A DNA stretch of 64,000 nt from Adiantum capillus-veneris (Eukaryota > Streptophyta > Polypodiopsida > Polypodiales > Pteridaceae). The stretch lies in assembly GCA_014529385.2 (NCBI GenBank), contig CM043964.1, positions 138,156,029 through 138,220,028 of the forward strand, read 5' to 3'. A model generated the notes under the pieces. That model searched no databases. It was not told where the DNA came from and was given only the letters and a program-made list of their open reading frames with translations. The position numbers and the translations under genes were made by a program. Positions 23,400-34,699 of the stretch are shown here, piece after piece (the stretch's first letter is position 1; each line of letters opens with the position of its first letter).

Positions 23400-24060
23400 A
23401 CAAACCTCCCATAGAAGTTTATGTATCCCAAAAGGAACTCACCGTGGTTGGTGCTCTAGCTTGCTGAATGTACTTGATCTTATCATTTTCCATTTCAATC
23501 CCATTCCTAGACACTATATGTACCAAACTTTGTCCCTTCAAGACCATGAATACTGACTTGAAGGGGTTCAGACAGATCCTTTTCCCTTTGCACCTTTTGA
23601 ACACCATTTCCATCTAAACAATAAATGCATCTCTTTAGTGGAGAACACCGTGAATTCATCCACAAAGATGGCCAAAAACTTATGCAAAAATTTCCATAAT
23701 ACATCACTGAAAAGTTGTTGGAGCATTGCATAGCCCAAATGGAATCACGAGATACATGAATGCTCCCCATTTAGTGATAAATGTAATTTTGGCCCTATCC
23801 TCAGGTGCGATCAATGGAAAAGGATCCTTAATGGTTTGGGAATTCAATATTCTTTAGTCCACACATATTCTCAATTTCCTGTTCTTCTTAGGGATTACCA
23901 CTATAGGAAACAACCAATCACTACTTGCTACCTCTATGATGAACCCTACTTTAAGAAGGTTTTTAATCTCCTCCTTAATCTTCTTAGCATAGTTAGGGTT
24001 CATTCTGCACCTTTGTAACCTGACTGATCTAGCATCCGGCTTCAGTGGAATGCAATGTTG
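23400..24060 (-). pseudogene. Gypsy reverse transcriptase, internally deleted
   Basis: The minus strand reads EIKNLLKVGFIIEVASSDWL, VVIPKKNRKLRICVD, DPFPL, then jumps to RAKITFITKWGAFMYLVIPFGLCNAPTTFQ and later KGQSLVHIVSRNGIEM. The stretch between DPFPL and the FITKWG motif, which normally carries the first catalytic Asp (F-x-D-x-x-S-G-Y), is missing. Frameshifts follow, and the (Y/F)xDD box is not intact. The enzyme would be inactive. Confidence 0.85.
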
Positions 24061-24303
24061 GCATACTTTTGGATCTATGCCTTTTAGGTCAGTATGTTCC
24101 CATGCGAATACATCCTTGTATTTCTAGAACAATGCCTTTGGCTTTGCTTTAATATCGAGCTTCAGGTGCTTGTTGATCTTATCATTCTAGGATTTTCTTC
24201 TGATCCAAGATTCCATGCACTCCTCAACCTCTTGATCATTTGGGAGTAACCAATTTGGATCTCCTCCCTTTCGTTTGGCCATTGACTCTGCTTCCTTCTT
24301 CGT

Positions 24304-26480
24304 TCAAATGCCAACAACATAATCATTAAAAGAATTTATTATTTCCAGAAGATCATTTTGAATTTTTGGTGCGAGTGTTGCGGGGTCTCCTTCCTCAATG
24401 TTTTTTGAAGTGGTCTCCCTTTCTTGTCTAAAATCAAACTTATCTGATGATGGCCATTTTGGCAGATGCCCATCTAGCTGAACTGGGCGTTCTCTAGGGT
24501 TCAATAAAGTAAATTGTTTTAGATACTATTAATCGCCTCTGCCTTTCAACTTGTTCTTTATCCATAAGTACAACATTCAAATAAATCTTTGTTAAAAGAA
24601 AAATATTCATTGAAGCAATAATGCTTTCAATCTTCTTTGTGCCATACTTCTTACACAATTCCTCAGGTTTTAGAGCCTTCTTCTAGCTTCTAGTATTATC
24701 GGTTTTGATTTGAATTCTTCTACTAGATCCCTAAATGGTCAAAGTTTGATTTGAATAATCATGGATGTCTCCAACAAATTTGAGCCAAGGTCTTCCTAGC
24801 AACATTTCATAAGCTTCTTGCACATCTAACACCAAAAAACAAATTTTGAACTTCTACTTTCCTACCATGCTCTGCATATTCTCAATGATTCTAACAGCTT
24901 GGACTACCCTATGGTCATCCATCCTTACTCTGAATGGGGCAGGTTTCATCTCAGTTATCCCCAACTTTTGCCTCAAATGCTTGCCAAGGATGTTTACTCC
25001 CACTCCCCCATCCAAGATTACTCTAGACAATGGTTCCCATTGCTTCTTGAGTTTGTAATATATCTGAATCACTAGAACCTCATCATCCCAAATGGCTGCC
25101 ACTAGTTTGTCTTGAGCGTCAGCCTTTCTCTTCTGTTTGATGACTTTTGCAACATGCTAGTAATGTTTGTCTAATATCATCTAACTCAACTATCAATTTC
25201 TGTATCTTTTTGCAAAATTTGATATAAATATCATATTGCTCTTTACCAAAACTATTGTTTGAACTCAAAGATTTGTCTTTTGAGTCTTCACAATTCTATT
25301 TTGCTTCTTGGTGGCTGGCCACTGTCTAAACTCGAGACAAATCCTTTGATTAGCCATCCTTCAGTTCAGTTGACCCAGCTTCAGTGAAGTCTGTCCAGAC
25401 TTGATGTACCTCATTGGCCATGCTTTGCACTGCAACTATCATGGACTTATCTAGTCTAAATACTATCTTCTCCTTTTGGACCTCTGAAGACTGGGGTGGT
25501 TTTAGTGAACCATCCAAGATTCAGAACACTCTAGCTGCTCTAGTAGCTTCTTAGCCAGGTTTTTAGTGATTTTTGTTGCAAGCTCCCTCTTCCCTTGCCG
25601 TTCATCTACTACCTTCTCCTTGCCCTTAGCCTTCTAGACTGCTCTCTACTCCCACTTCTTGGTCTCACTAGTCTGTTTGTCCTCCTTCTCCTTGGGATCT
25701 CTTCAATGAATACCCCTTTACTTTGGGTTACCACCCTGACTGGCACTAGTATTGGTGCCTTTCAATAAGGAGTTTTTGGCTTTGAAACTTCCGGGCACTG
25801 GGTAGCAAAGTGGCCATATTTGCCACAACCATAGCAGTTTAGGTTTTGTTTTTCATAATTTCCTTATCCTATGTCCTCCTTGATACCAATACTTGTACTA
25901 GCTTTAGTATCCTTGGACCCAATGGTTCAATCTGCCTTGGTTGCTTCAAAGTTGGTTATTTTGATCATTCATAAGTCCTTACCTTTCTTGAAGTGATGGA
26001 CTCTTATTCCACAGTTATTTCATACATGATCGTGCGCTTTGCAGTAAGTGCAATGGGAACATTGCTCAGTCCTATGATCCTTGGATCTGCACTTCAAGCA
26101 CCATAATTTTTTCTTCTTGACTCAAGGTCTTGTTTTTTCAATTTCAATGATTTGCTTGGATATTTCCTCCAGTATTTTGGTCCATGACCCTTTCTTCTTT
26201 TTGTTCCTTTTTTATCATCTAATTAATTTTTAGATGAGGTTGATTTGGAGCTTGAATTGGAATCCTCTTCAATAGAAGACTCGGTCTCATTGGATTGTCT
26301 TTTCTTGTGTCCTTTTTCTTTCTTTGCTTGCTGTTCTAGTTTCAAAGTTCTTTGCACCAGATCGTTGAATTTTGTTATTGGTGTTGGTACTTCTTGCTCT
26401 TTCAATTTCTTGCTTCTAAAGCCATTCAGGAACCAAGCTCTCATTCTTTTCTCAAAAAGGGGTTCCTGTAAAAGTGTTTG
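24304..26480 (-). pseudogene. Gypsy gag end and aspartic protease (minus strand)
   Basis: In transcription order: a gag segment ending RAWFLNGFRSKKLKE with a Lys/Ser-rich tail (26444-26223); zinc-knuckle pieces near 26100-26030 (CLKCRSKDHRTEQC and CTYCKAHDH) and at about 25860-25800 (CYGCGKYGHFATQC, a perfect CX2CX4HX4C); then a protease at 25102-24854 with the active-site phrase RVILDGGVGVNILGK. A further minus frame at 24504-24304 lies between protease and RT. Stops and frameshifts occur throughout. These would form the capsid and nucleocapsid and cut the polyprotein in a live element. Confidence 0.8.
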
Positions 26481-27332
26481 ATTAATTATTTAATTTTTTC
26501 GAGGTAGCTTATGGCAGATAGCTTCCGTTGATTGATTTTGTCAAGGTCACACAGAATATCATCACCTCCCCTATTTTTTGAGTATTCTAGTTAGAAATCC
26601 TTAATAAGCTTGCTATAAGATCTTAATCGACAAGCTGGATAATGGCAATACCATTTTTGTGCTGCTTCCTTCAATGTTTGTGGAAAATACTACCCCCATT
26701 CACCTTCATCAATGTCTTTAAGTTTTTCATATTGTTTAAAGGCCTAAATATGCACATCGGGATCATTTCTTTTCCCACCTTTGAACATTGAGAAGGAAAT
26801 CTTTAGATTACTTGAGTGTTCAACCACATGACTGGTTCTATCTTTATGTGCTGGCTTCCTATCTCTAGGTTTTCTCTTGTTGTACATATCAATGTCACAA
26901 TTCCAGTCCCTATTTGTTCTATTTTCAATATAGTTTTCTCAACTTTGTTCTTAGCTAGTTTTTGTGCTTATCTGTGACTTCTTTTGTCACTCTCACTTTT
27001 CTTAGCATGTATGTGCCTTCTCTGAGATCCGTGGGATCGACTCCTCCTTTCAACTTGCTCAACATGTCTTTGTCAAGAATGACTGGAGTGCTAAGAATAC
27101 CTTCATTCGTTAAATGTGCTGGTCTTGTTGCCACATATATCTCATTTCTAGGTTGCTAATCTGTTTCAAAGCCTCACTTTGACTCCTATGGAATCAGGCT
27201 GATGCAACTGGGATCCTCTATGAATCTAGTAACTAGCCTTCAACCTCTTTTGGGTGACATACCCAATCTATATTTTCTCTAGCACCAACTAGGAGATAGT
27301 TCGCCTCCTGTCTAGAGCAGCTTTAGCTCAAG
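26481..27332 (-). pseudogene. Gypsy gag N-terminal region, badly decayed
   Basis: This lies between the primer site and the recognisable gag end. The minus strand holds short Arg/Lys-rich stretches but no long frame. I infer gag from its position only. Confidence 0.4.
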
Positions 27333-27350
27333 CCACCATGATCACCAAAA
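27333..27350 (-). promoter_or_regulatory. Putative primer-binding region of the minus-strand gypsy
   Basis: The minus strand reads TTTTGGTGATCATGGTGG, nearly the same as the sequence after the 5' LTR of the plus-strand gypsy (TTTTGGCGATCACGGTGG at 32668-32685). A shared motif at the same relative place supports a common leader. I could not name the priming tRNA. Confidence 0.55.
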
Positions 27351-27359
27351 TGGAATGAG

Positions 27360-27900
27360 TTGAAGATGTTCAAACAACTATTCTAGGTTGGTAGTTAGAG
27401 TTAGTTTAGTTCAAACTCAGAATTCAGTACACTAGAAGACAAGACTAGAACTGAAATGACAAGATACTAGAAAAGATAATTGGAACTAGAATTGTATTAT
27501 TCAGTATCAGAAAAGTACACCATGGGAGTCGGTGAGGAATGAGCTTCTAGCCTAATGAGAGTATAAATTACAACAACATATGGCTCAAAATAAAAGTATT
27601 GGGATTTGGATTACAATCCAGGGTAAGTGGAAAGAAAGAGTCAGAGAGATGAAATGAAAGTGGGCCCTTTTTATAGCCTCTGATTGGAAACGGAATGATA
27701 ATGTATTGCCAGTTATCGTGGTAACTATCTCTAGATTACTGCTTCTAGAAGCCTCTAGTGTAGTCACCCGTCAGATGCCTACTAAGAGCTATTCCCACCT
27801 TCTACATTTACCAAAAACTGAACTTCGTACTTGTTTTTCATAAAGAGTGCTAACAATTTCAACTAGAATACGTATCTTGGGTCTATTGGACTTAAAGCTC
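27360..27900 (-). repeat. Likely 5' LTR of the minus-strand gypsy (boundaries uncertain)
   Basis: It lies just upstream (minus strand) of the primer-binding region. A TATA-like sequence (GGCTATAAAAAGGG) sits on the minus strand at 27668-27676. No second copy could be paired, so both ends are approximate. Confidence 0.45.
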
Positions 27901-28290
27901 ATGATATTTGAGAGAATCTATCTAAAGAGAGATTGCCTTCTCGATCTATCAACATCAATATGAAAAGAGGTATGAAAGCCTTAATTAGTAGCATCAAGGT
28001 GAAAAAACATATCACTGCAATTATAAATGGTAAACCACAATTGAAAAGTATGATTACAATTGGATGTAGTTGGCTAGTAATCCCTTATGGAGAGGAAACA
28101 TGACTGAATACTCTGAAAATATCGGCATAAAATGTTATGGAAATTTTTTCTAAAGTGCTAAAAGAGAGAAAGAGACTTACCAAATTAGATAATTATATGC
28201 CTAGACACACACTCAACATGCCATGTGACGAGTCTCGCCCCAATCTGGTGGCTAATCTCTTGGATGCCTTCCAAAGATACATAGGGAGGG
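27901..28290. other. Unassigned spacer
   Basis: A plus-strand frame of about 37 codons (27988-28100) looks mildly protein-like, but nothing is recognised. There is no clear repeat. Confidence 0.3.
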
Positions 28291-29830
28291 AAATGGTACA
28301 ACCCTAACTTGTGTTATCCAACAAAATTATAAACCATTGTACTACCCTTTCCGTGTTGCATAATTTATTTACTAAGCAGAGTAAGGCTTAGTGATCCACA
28401 AAGAATGTGAATTGATTTTCCAAGAGATAATTGCAAGCTTTTTTAACAACATATATCATACCTAGATCTTCTATATCAGTAGTGGTATAGTTTTTTAACG
28501 TATTGTTCAAGTAGGGCTCCCCAATCTCGGAAAAATAAAAATTCTTTCAAAACATCTCAAATGCAAGTGAAAGGTGAATCTAGGAAATGAAAAGCCTCTT
28601 GAAATTGGAAAGTCAAAGGATTTTTCATCTCTTTATAAAGAAGTGTTTGACCTTAAAGTGTGAATTGATTCATTTATTTTTTTCTTCTTTGCCTTGTCTC
28701 TAGCGTTTTCTTTCCTTTAGAGCTTTAGAGGTTCTTTGCACTATTCACTATGTAGGTAGTGAATTTATTTCTTTTGAAGCCATTAGGTGTACCTTTTAAA
28801 TTTTCTACTTGCATAAAAGATTGGAAAATCCATGTTACCTCCACATGATTGTGCTAGTACACATCCAACATCCAGTTTTGATGCAGTTACATGCACATGA
28901 AATGTTTTATTCCAGCTTGGTGTTTTTAGAATTAGAGATGATTCCAATTTTAAATTCAATTGTCTACTTGCATAAAATATTGGAACGGCAATTTTTGATG
29001 CAGTTACATGCACATGAAATATTTTATTCCAATCTGGTGTTTTTATAATTAGACATGATACCAATGCATCTTTCAATTTGATATGATTCCTTGCATTCAT
29101 CTGTCCAATTGAAGTTGGTAATAGTATTATTGGAAAGTCAAAGGATTTACAATAATATCCATAATGTCCCATGAATGCTTTTACCTCACGAACTGTGGTA
29201 GCTCTAGAAAATCTTGTGATTGCCTTATTCTTCTCAAGATCAATAGAAATCCCATTCTTTGACACTATATGTTCAAGGATCTTGCCTTGTTGCTTCATAG
29301 ATACACTCTTTTCAGGATATAAACAAATCCTATACAATCTACATTTCTTGAAAACCTTTCTCAATTGATCAAAATGGTCTTCTTATAAGGAGAATGAACA
29401 CATAGGTCACCCATGTAAACTTCTAAGACAATTCTTAGATATTCTTTAAAGGCATGAATCATAAATCTTTGAAAGGTGGTTAGGGCATTGGTTGATCCAA
29501 AAGGCATGAATCTATATGCCAAAATACCCCATTTTGTAGCAAAAACAATTTTGCATTGATCCTCAAATTGAATAGCCAAGTGATTATTTACCAAAAATCC
29601 ATCCAAGAAGTTGTAAGCTTCTCTGACTGCTATACTCTCTAAGACATGTCATGTGATAGGAAGAGGATAGTAGTCTTTGATAGTAGCTATGTTCACCTTC
29701 TTGAGATTTACATAATCTCTATGATTACCATTCTCCTCAGGCACTGCGACGACAGTTGGTGAAACCCAACATATGTGCTCTTTCTCATAGATGAACTATG
29801 CATCTTTAAGTTTCTCTATGGCTTACTTAA
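28291..29830 (-). pseudogene. Gypsy reverse transcriptase and RNase H fragment with internal duplication
   Basis: The minus strand reads KEHICWVSPTVVAVPEENGN, ESIAVREAYNFLDGF (the catalytic-Asp region), KIVFATKWGILAYRFMPFG, LRIVLEVYMGDLCVHS (YMDD box changed to YMGD), then LEHIVSKNGISID and RNase H phrases NKIFHVHVTASK and DFPIFYASR. The RNase H start is present twice in one 193-residue frame (about 28990-29080 and 28830-28930), an in-frame duplication. RNase H continues as NYTTTDIEDLGMIY and FFVDHKALLCLVNK to about 28310. The catalytic change, the stops and the missing ends mark it as dead. Confidence 0.85.
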
Positions 29831-29854
29831 TCTTCTTTGCATAGGTTTCATTAT

Positions 29855-30100
29855 AAGTATATAGTTAGCACTTGCAATCAGCATGTCATCAACATACAAC
29901 ATTAGGATGATGAACTTCCCATCTCCCAAATTCTTCTTGTACACGCAGCGATCCAAGTTGCATCTTGTGAATCCATGATCCAACATCCATCAATCTAACT
30001 TCAAGTACCATTGTCTTGATGCTTGCTTTAAACCATACAAGCTCTTATTTAATCCTCAAACCATTTTCTCCTTACCTTTTACTTCATACCCCTTTGGCTC
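29855..30100 (-). pseudogene. Copia reverse transcriptase fragment
   Basis: The minus strand reads NKSLYGLKQASRQWYLKLD, HGFTRCNLDRCVYKK and MLYVDDMLIASAN, the hallmark SLYGLKQA.R.W and YVDD boxes of Ty1/copia RT. It is only about 80 codons and runs straight into the gypsy RT remnant at 29830, so the two families have been joined by insertion or recombination. Confidence 0.9.
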
Positions 30101-30219
30101 AAGACTGACCGTGAAAATTTTGGTTTCCGGTGAGTGATTTAGGTTTCCGGCAAGTGATTCTTCTTCACACACGATGGCTTATCACCATAATGGGGGCCTT
30201 ACAAATGTGCATTTTTATC

Positions 30220-30850
30220 ATAGAAAATTACAAGGGGTAAATCAGGCTCCATACTTAACAAACCCGGCCCAAGCTTAAGGTGCTTGAGGTGCTTGATGAC
30301 TGAGGTGCTTGAGATGCTTGAGGTTCTTGAGGATTGAGATGCTTGAGGTGCTTGACATGCTTGTGATGCTAGGGCTGTACTTGAGGTGAGAACCCAACCC
30401 AATCTTAAAGTGCTTAAGGGCCAAGCATGTAGTGGGAACTGGGCCTAAGCTTGAGGGGCTTGAGATGTCAAAGTCAAATATCCAATCCCTACAAGGAGGG
30501 GGCGAGCCCTACATGAGAGGGGATGAGAGAGAACACCCACACACTCACACAAGGCATACTTGGTACAAATAAAGCATAAGGGACACTTGCCAAGTCCTCC
30601 TCATGGCCCTCACGGTATGCCTGAAGCCTATTGGTTGGCCACCCAAGGGGTCCAATGATAATTTAGGAGATTTAACTTTGCATTTATCAAGTCCAATGTC
30701 TATCCCAAGGATACCCTTGTTGCTTATAATGCATCCTGCTAGTGATTGGCTAGGCCTGGAGGGGTCCAATGAGCTTCAAGCATGAGCTACAAGAGGGGGC
30801 GATCAAAGCAAGCTAGGGGGTTGATTAGGGGGTGTACTCTCCCACACACA

Positions 30851-30895
<45 letters not shown>

Positions 30896-30935
30896 ATTAT
30901 GCATTGTGCAAAGTGCAAGCAGCTTTTGGGTTGCA
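30220..30935 (+). repeat. LTR piece related to the 19.4-22.9 kb element
   Basis: The plus strand carries GCTTGAGGTGCTTGA-type repeats (30260-30360), GAGGGGATGAGAGAGAACAC, inverted CCAAT/ATTGG phrases (30625-30770) and a long (CA)n run. These match, in order, the reverse complement of 21.86-22.66 kb. It ends near 30935, where an unrelated kinase fragment begins. Neither LTR terminus is present. Confidence 0.7.
30843..30892. repeat. (CA)n microsatellite
   Basis: About 50 bp of nearly pure CA lie within the LTR piece, longer than in the related LTR at 21.9 kb. Confidence 0.95.
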
Positions 30936-30939
30936 AAGC

Positions 30940-31170
30940 TCAAGGGCCCTCCAAGGACGTACGGCATGCTCTATGGGGGTCTTTGATGTTGGTTGCTCGG
31001 TTCTCAATGCCCACTCGTAGTGCCGACTCCCAATCAATGACACCCACCCACGGCATACCCTCCTTAGTGAAGTCAGTCATGATGTTCCATGGGTGCAAGT
31101 CACAGTGTATAATTCCTTTGTTGTGTGCATGTGCCATGGTCTTCACCAGAGCATCCATAAAAGAAGGCAA
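30940..31170 (-). pseudogene. Kinase-like gene fragment (catalytic loop)
   Basis: A 76-residue minus-strand frame contains IIHCDLHPWNIMTDF and VGVIDWESAL. This is a protein-kinase-fold catalytic loop (H-x-D-L-H-x-x-N) followed 20 residues later by a metal-binding Asp in I-D-W instead of D-F-G. The H-x-D-L-H form is commoner in ABC1/aminoglycoside-phosphotransferase-like kinases than in classical Ser/Thr kinases. Neither the ATP-binding lobe nor the C-terminal lobe is present. It lies directly beside an 85 bp minisatellite, an arrangement repeated at 59.4-61.7 kb. Confidence 0.7.
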
Positions 31171-31179
31171 TCAATCAAT

Positions 31180-31960
31180 GAGAGTGATGATACCTCCCAC
31201 CCAGTAGTAGGGTTGATGTCAAGACCACCACACTGAACTAACCCAACAAGACAGGGTATCATTCAATGCAACTAACAATACCTCCAACCCAATAGTAGGG
31301 TTGATGCCGATAGCAACACCGAACTAAGCCTAAAAAGCAGAGCATCATTTGGTGAAACTAATGACACCTCTAGCCCAGTGGTAGAGCTGATGTCGAAAGA
31401 AACACCAAACTAGCCTAAAATCAAGGGCATCATTCAATGCAACTAACAACACCTCCAACCCAATAGTAGTGTTGATGCCAGTAGCAACACAAAACTAAGC
31501 CTAAAAAGAAGGGCATCATTCGATGAATCTAACGACACCTCCAACCGAACTGTAGAGCTAATGCCGAAAGAAACACCAAACTAGCCTAAAAGCAAGGACA
31601 TCATTCGATGAATCTAAAGACACCTCCAGTCCATTAGTAGGACTGATGCCGAAAGAAACATCGAACTAGTCTATCAGCACGTATATGACTCATAAAACAT
31701 AGAAATCCGTCTATTAGCTTGTACAACGACACTCCCAGTCCAATAATAGAATTGATGCCGATAACAAGGTTAATAGAACTATCTATAAATTAAATGTAAC
31801 CAACCATATTCAGCAAACGACACTTCCGATAAAAAATAGAACCAATGTCAAAGTGAACACAATCGACACGTTGTCAAACAGTGCTTGTTGGTCTAGCGTT
31901 TCACAATGATACTCCGGTCCAATATTAGGATTGATGCCGATGTGAAAAGCAAGATCAGCA
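31180..31960. repeat. Minisatellite, about 85 bp unit, 8-9 copies
   Basis: The unit runs like AACACCTCCAACCCAATAGT then GGTTGATGCCGATAGCAACA then AACTAAGCCTAAAA..GCATCATTCGATG. Copies diverge progressively toward the right end. It starts just 5' (minus sense) of the kinase-like fragment. Confidence 0.9.
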
Positions 31961-32169
31961 TACTTTTAAAACTACAAAAAACAATTATTACATTAAAAAA
32001 AATACCTACTTAAAAACAAAGTAGTAAAAGAGCTTATGAAATTAAGCTAAAAGTTATACCGTAATTTTTTGTGTTCCTTGTAAGGACTCTTGTAGCAGGC
32101 TACAGTGTCACTTTCACAGGACACAGTTACAGTTAGTACAGTTGGTCTGGTCTGTTCACACTGGACGGA
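31961..32169. other. AT-rich spacer before the gypsy LTR
   Basis: This stretch may hold the end of the transposon that contains the kinase fragment and minisatellite. No clear terminal repeat was found. Confidence 0.35.
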
Positions 32170-32655
32170 CACTCTGGGCAGTGACACGTGGCAGGGATAC
32201 GGATGGTGGCCTAGTGGACATGTGGCCAGGTCACACTTAGCTTGCTGACATTATGAGCCGTTGGTGGCCCTTTAGGATTGTATCTATGAGTAGTAGCCGT
32301 TGGGTCATTATCATTATCTTTCATGGATGGTCTGGTCATCGTCTTGGTAGCGAGTCTTACACAGAGCACCTCGGCACTCACCCTGCAGATCTGAGCCTCG
32401 ACACCCCCATTTGTACCTATGAGTCCTGGGTTGGAGCTGAGTGTGCTGCCACGCCAGAGTCTGTACATGGTTCTTTGAGATAGTCGAGTCCACATGTTCT
32501 GGTCCACTGTTGTGTCTCTGTTGTTCTGTTGTTATCCATTGTTTCTGTGTTTCATTCTATTTGAGTGAGTTTCCATTTGTTTGAGTGAGATTGCCACGCA
32601 CATTGCACTGAGGGGCACCCACACTATAGAGAGCACGACACTTTATCCGCGCTAC
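32170..32655 (+). repeat. 5' LTR of the plus-strand gypsy
   Basis: It matches 42061-42535 throughout. It is followed by AGGTGCTCTCATTTTGGCGA, the leader with a putative primer site. Confidence 0.93.
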
Positions 32656-32667
32656 AGGTGCTCTCAT

Positions 32668-32685
32668 TTTGGCGATCACGGTGGG
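32668..32685 (+). promoter_or_regulatory. Putative primer-binding region
   Basis: TTTTGGCGATCACGGTGG lies 13 bases after the LTR. A near-identical sequence occupies the same place in the minus-strand gypsy (27333-27350). Confidence 0.55.
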
Positions 32686-33106
32686 ACCTCAACTGAAGTC
32701 TCACTCTGTTGAGTAGCTAGTTTTCTTTGCTTCGCCTGTGCAGCTTGTTGGTCTGGTCCAGTTTCACCCTTGACAGCTTAATCTAGCTGGTCTAGTCTCT
32801 CGCCTTGCTGGTCTGGTCCTCTCTCGCCCTGGTCCACCCAGTCCTCGTCCTGGTTACTGCATGACACATACAAGGAGGTCATTGGAGTGTCGAAGTGCAC
32901 TATTGAGTCCTCTGAAGTACTACCACAGACGGCATCAACCCTTGGTGCCCAGTAGAAGCATATTAACCCTATCACCCATACCTACTCATACGGCTACCTC
33001 CATTCCTTTGACCGGTTCTACATCCTCCAGGTCACCTTCTCCGGTAAGGCTCTCCTCCATTTTGTTATAGCAAGCTAGTGAGCAACAGACTCAGGAGCAA
33101 GAGGCC

Positions 33107-34692
33107 ATGGAGGAGCTCACAAGTGTTCTGGCAAAGGTGAACATCAAGTTCCCTACCTTTAAGGGTCTCTCCACAGAGGATGCAGACGACCATGCTCAGA
33201 GGTTTGTCTCTCTTTGCAGAGGTCGTGGCCTCAACAGAGAAGACGCATACCTGGTATTCTTCCTGTCCACCTTGGATGGTCTTGCAGATAAATGGTACAG
33301 TCAATTTGCTGAAACCACTTTACTACTTGGACCATGTTAAGATAGCAGTTCTGTGAAGCTTTTCGACCAGGGGATTATCAAGAGAAGATTCTAGATGAGT
33401 TGGCCAACCTGTTGCTCCAGCCCAAGGAGACATTTGCAGAGCTCATGACCAGAACAAAGTCCCTGGTCGCCAAGCTGCCTCAGCAACCAGGGGAATTCAT
33501 GGTGAAGAAGTGGGTAGAGAAGGCTCTGCCTAAGACTTCTCAACAAAAGCTCAGAGAAAGCCTCCGTCCTAAAGCCAGTCTGGAAGACTTTGTTGCTACT
33601 GCTACTAGAATAGAGGGAGCAAGAATGCAGTTCACTGACTCTCCTCAGTTAGATACTGCCCCTGTACTCGTGGACAGTCCATCAGACCCCTTGACTTCTT
33701 TATGAAGGGAACTGGAAGCCCTAAAGTTACAGCGGGCCCTTCAAGAAGAGAGATCCTTCTCTCTCAGACAGGAGAAGCCTCCACATCAAGAGGCTTATGA
33801 TCAACTTAAAAGAGAGTTAGAAGAGCTCAGGTCTCAGCAGGAGACTAAGGCTATGGTATGGTGTAGTTCATGCCACTCTCCAGGACACCATCCACAGGAC
33901 TGTCCCCTTCGCTCTTATTGCCACTTCTGCGAAAAATCGGGTCATGAAGATAATGATTGCTACTATATAAAGGGATTGCACAAAATACAGCAAAGTCTTG
34001 GTCCTACTCTCCAACAGGGGTTAGCACCAGCATCCAACATGGTTTCCCACTACGGCCATCCCAACTACATGCCACCTTTGCTCAATACCCCTGATGTCCA
34101 AGGTATGTCAAGTACTTTCCCGACTCAAAGTTTCTATAATGCTAATGCCACCTCAACCCCTCAGAGCTTCTACACTTCAGCCTCCAACTCCATGCAACAA
34201 CCACCTCGTCCCCCGTTTCGTCCTTCCAATCGGCCCATACTCTGCTATAGATGCGGAGAATATGGGCATTATCAGAGCAAGTGTCCTTTACCTGAGGGGT
34301 CCCCTCCTTGTCGTCATTGCCTTGATTTGAAGGATCACTACAGTAAGGATTGTCCCACACAAAGGGCATCCACATCTTCAGGCTCGGCTCAGAACCAACA
34401 AGAATTCACCTTCCCGAAGATAAACTTGATTACTGTGAACACCGTGCCTCAACCATCACCTGCTACTCATGTGGTTGAGCCACTACAAGTGGAGGAGCCT
34501 GCTGGTGTCCTTACTTGGGCACAAAGAGCAGCTCTTGGTCTCAGTCTGCCCACAGGTCCACCTCGCCAGTCCCCGCTTCCTCAATCTGGTCTACCTGACC
34601 CAAAGGACGAGTCCTTCAAAATTGCTCAGAGCAAACCAACTTCCCTGTTATCTGACATTGATGGAGCCTTCTTGGAAGCAGTGGGTGGCTGA
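33107..34692 (+). pseudogene. Gypsy gag with four zinc knuckles
   Basis: The frame starts at the ATG at 33107 (MEELTSVLAKVNIKFPTFKG) and contains a retrotransposon gag domain (DAYLVFFLSTLDGLADKWY). A frameshift near 33320 moves it to the frame at 33400 (KPKETFAELMTRTKSL-like region), and a TGA interrupts at 33703-33705. The C-terminal part carries four zinc knuckles: CSSCHSPGHHPQDC, CHFCEKSGHEDNDC, CYRCGEYGHYQSKC and CRHCLDLKDHYSKDC (the last with one extra residue). They alternate with a Pro/Ser/Gln-rich linker. Gag forms the virus-like particle and the knuckles bind RNA. Most plant gypsy gags have one or two knuckles, so four is unusual. Confidence 0.88.
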
Positions 34693-34699
34693 CTTGGAA

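Noticed and set aside
27988-28100. Plus-strand stretch that reads like protein for 37 codons
   Set aside because: Too short, followed by stops, and no homologue known to me.
31180-31960. CRISPR-like array
   Set aside because: Units are contiguous and diverge along the whole length without repeat/spacer alternation. In this eukaryotic context it is a minisatellite. The same holds for 60705-61690.
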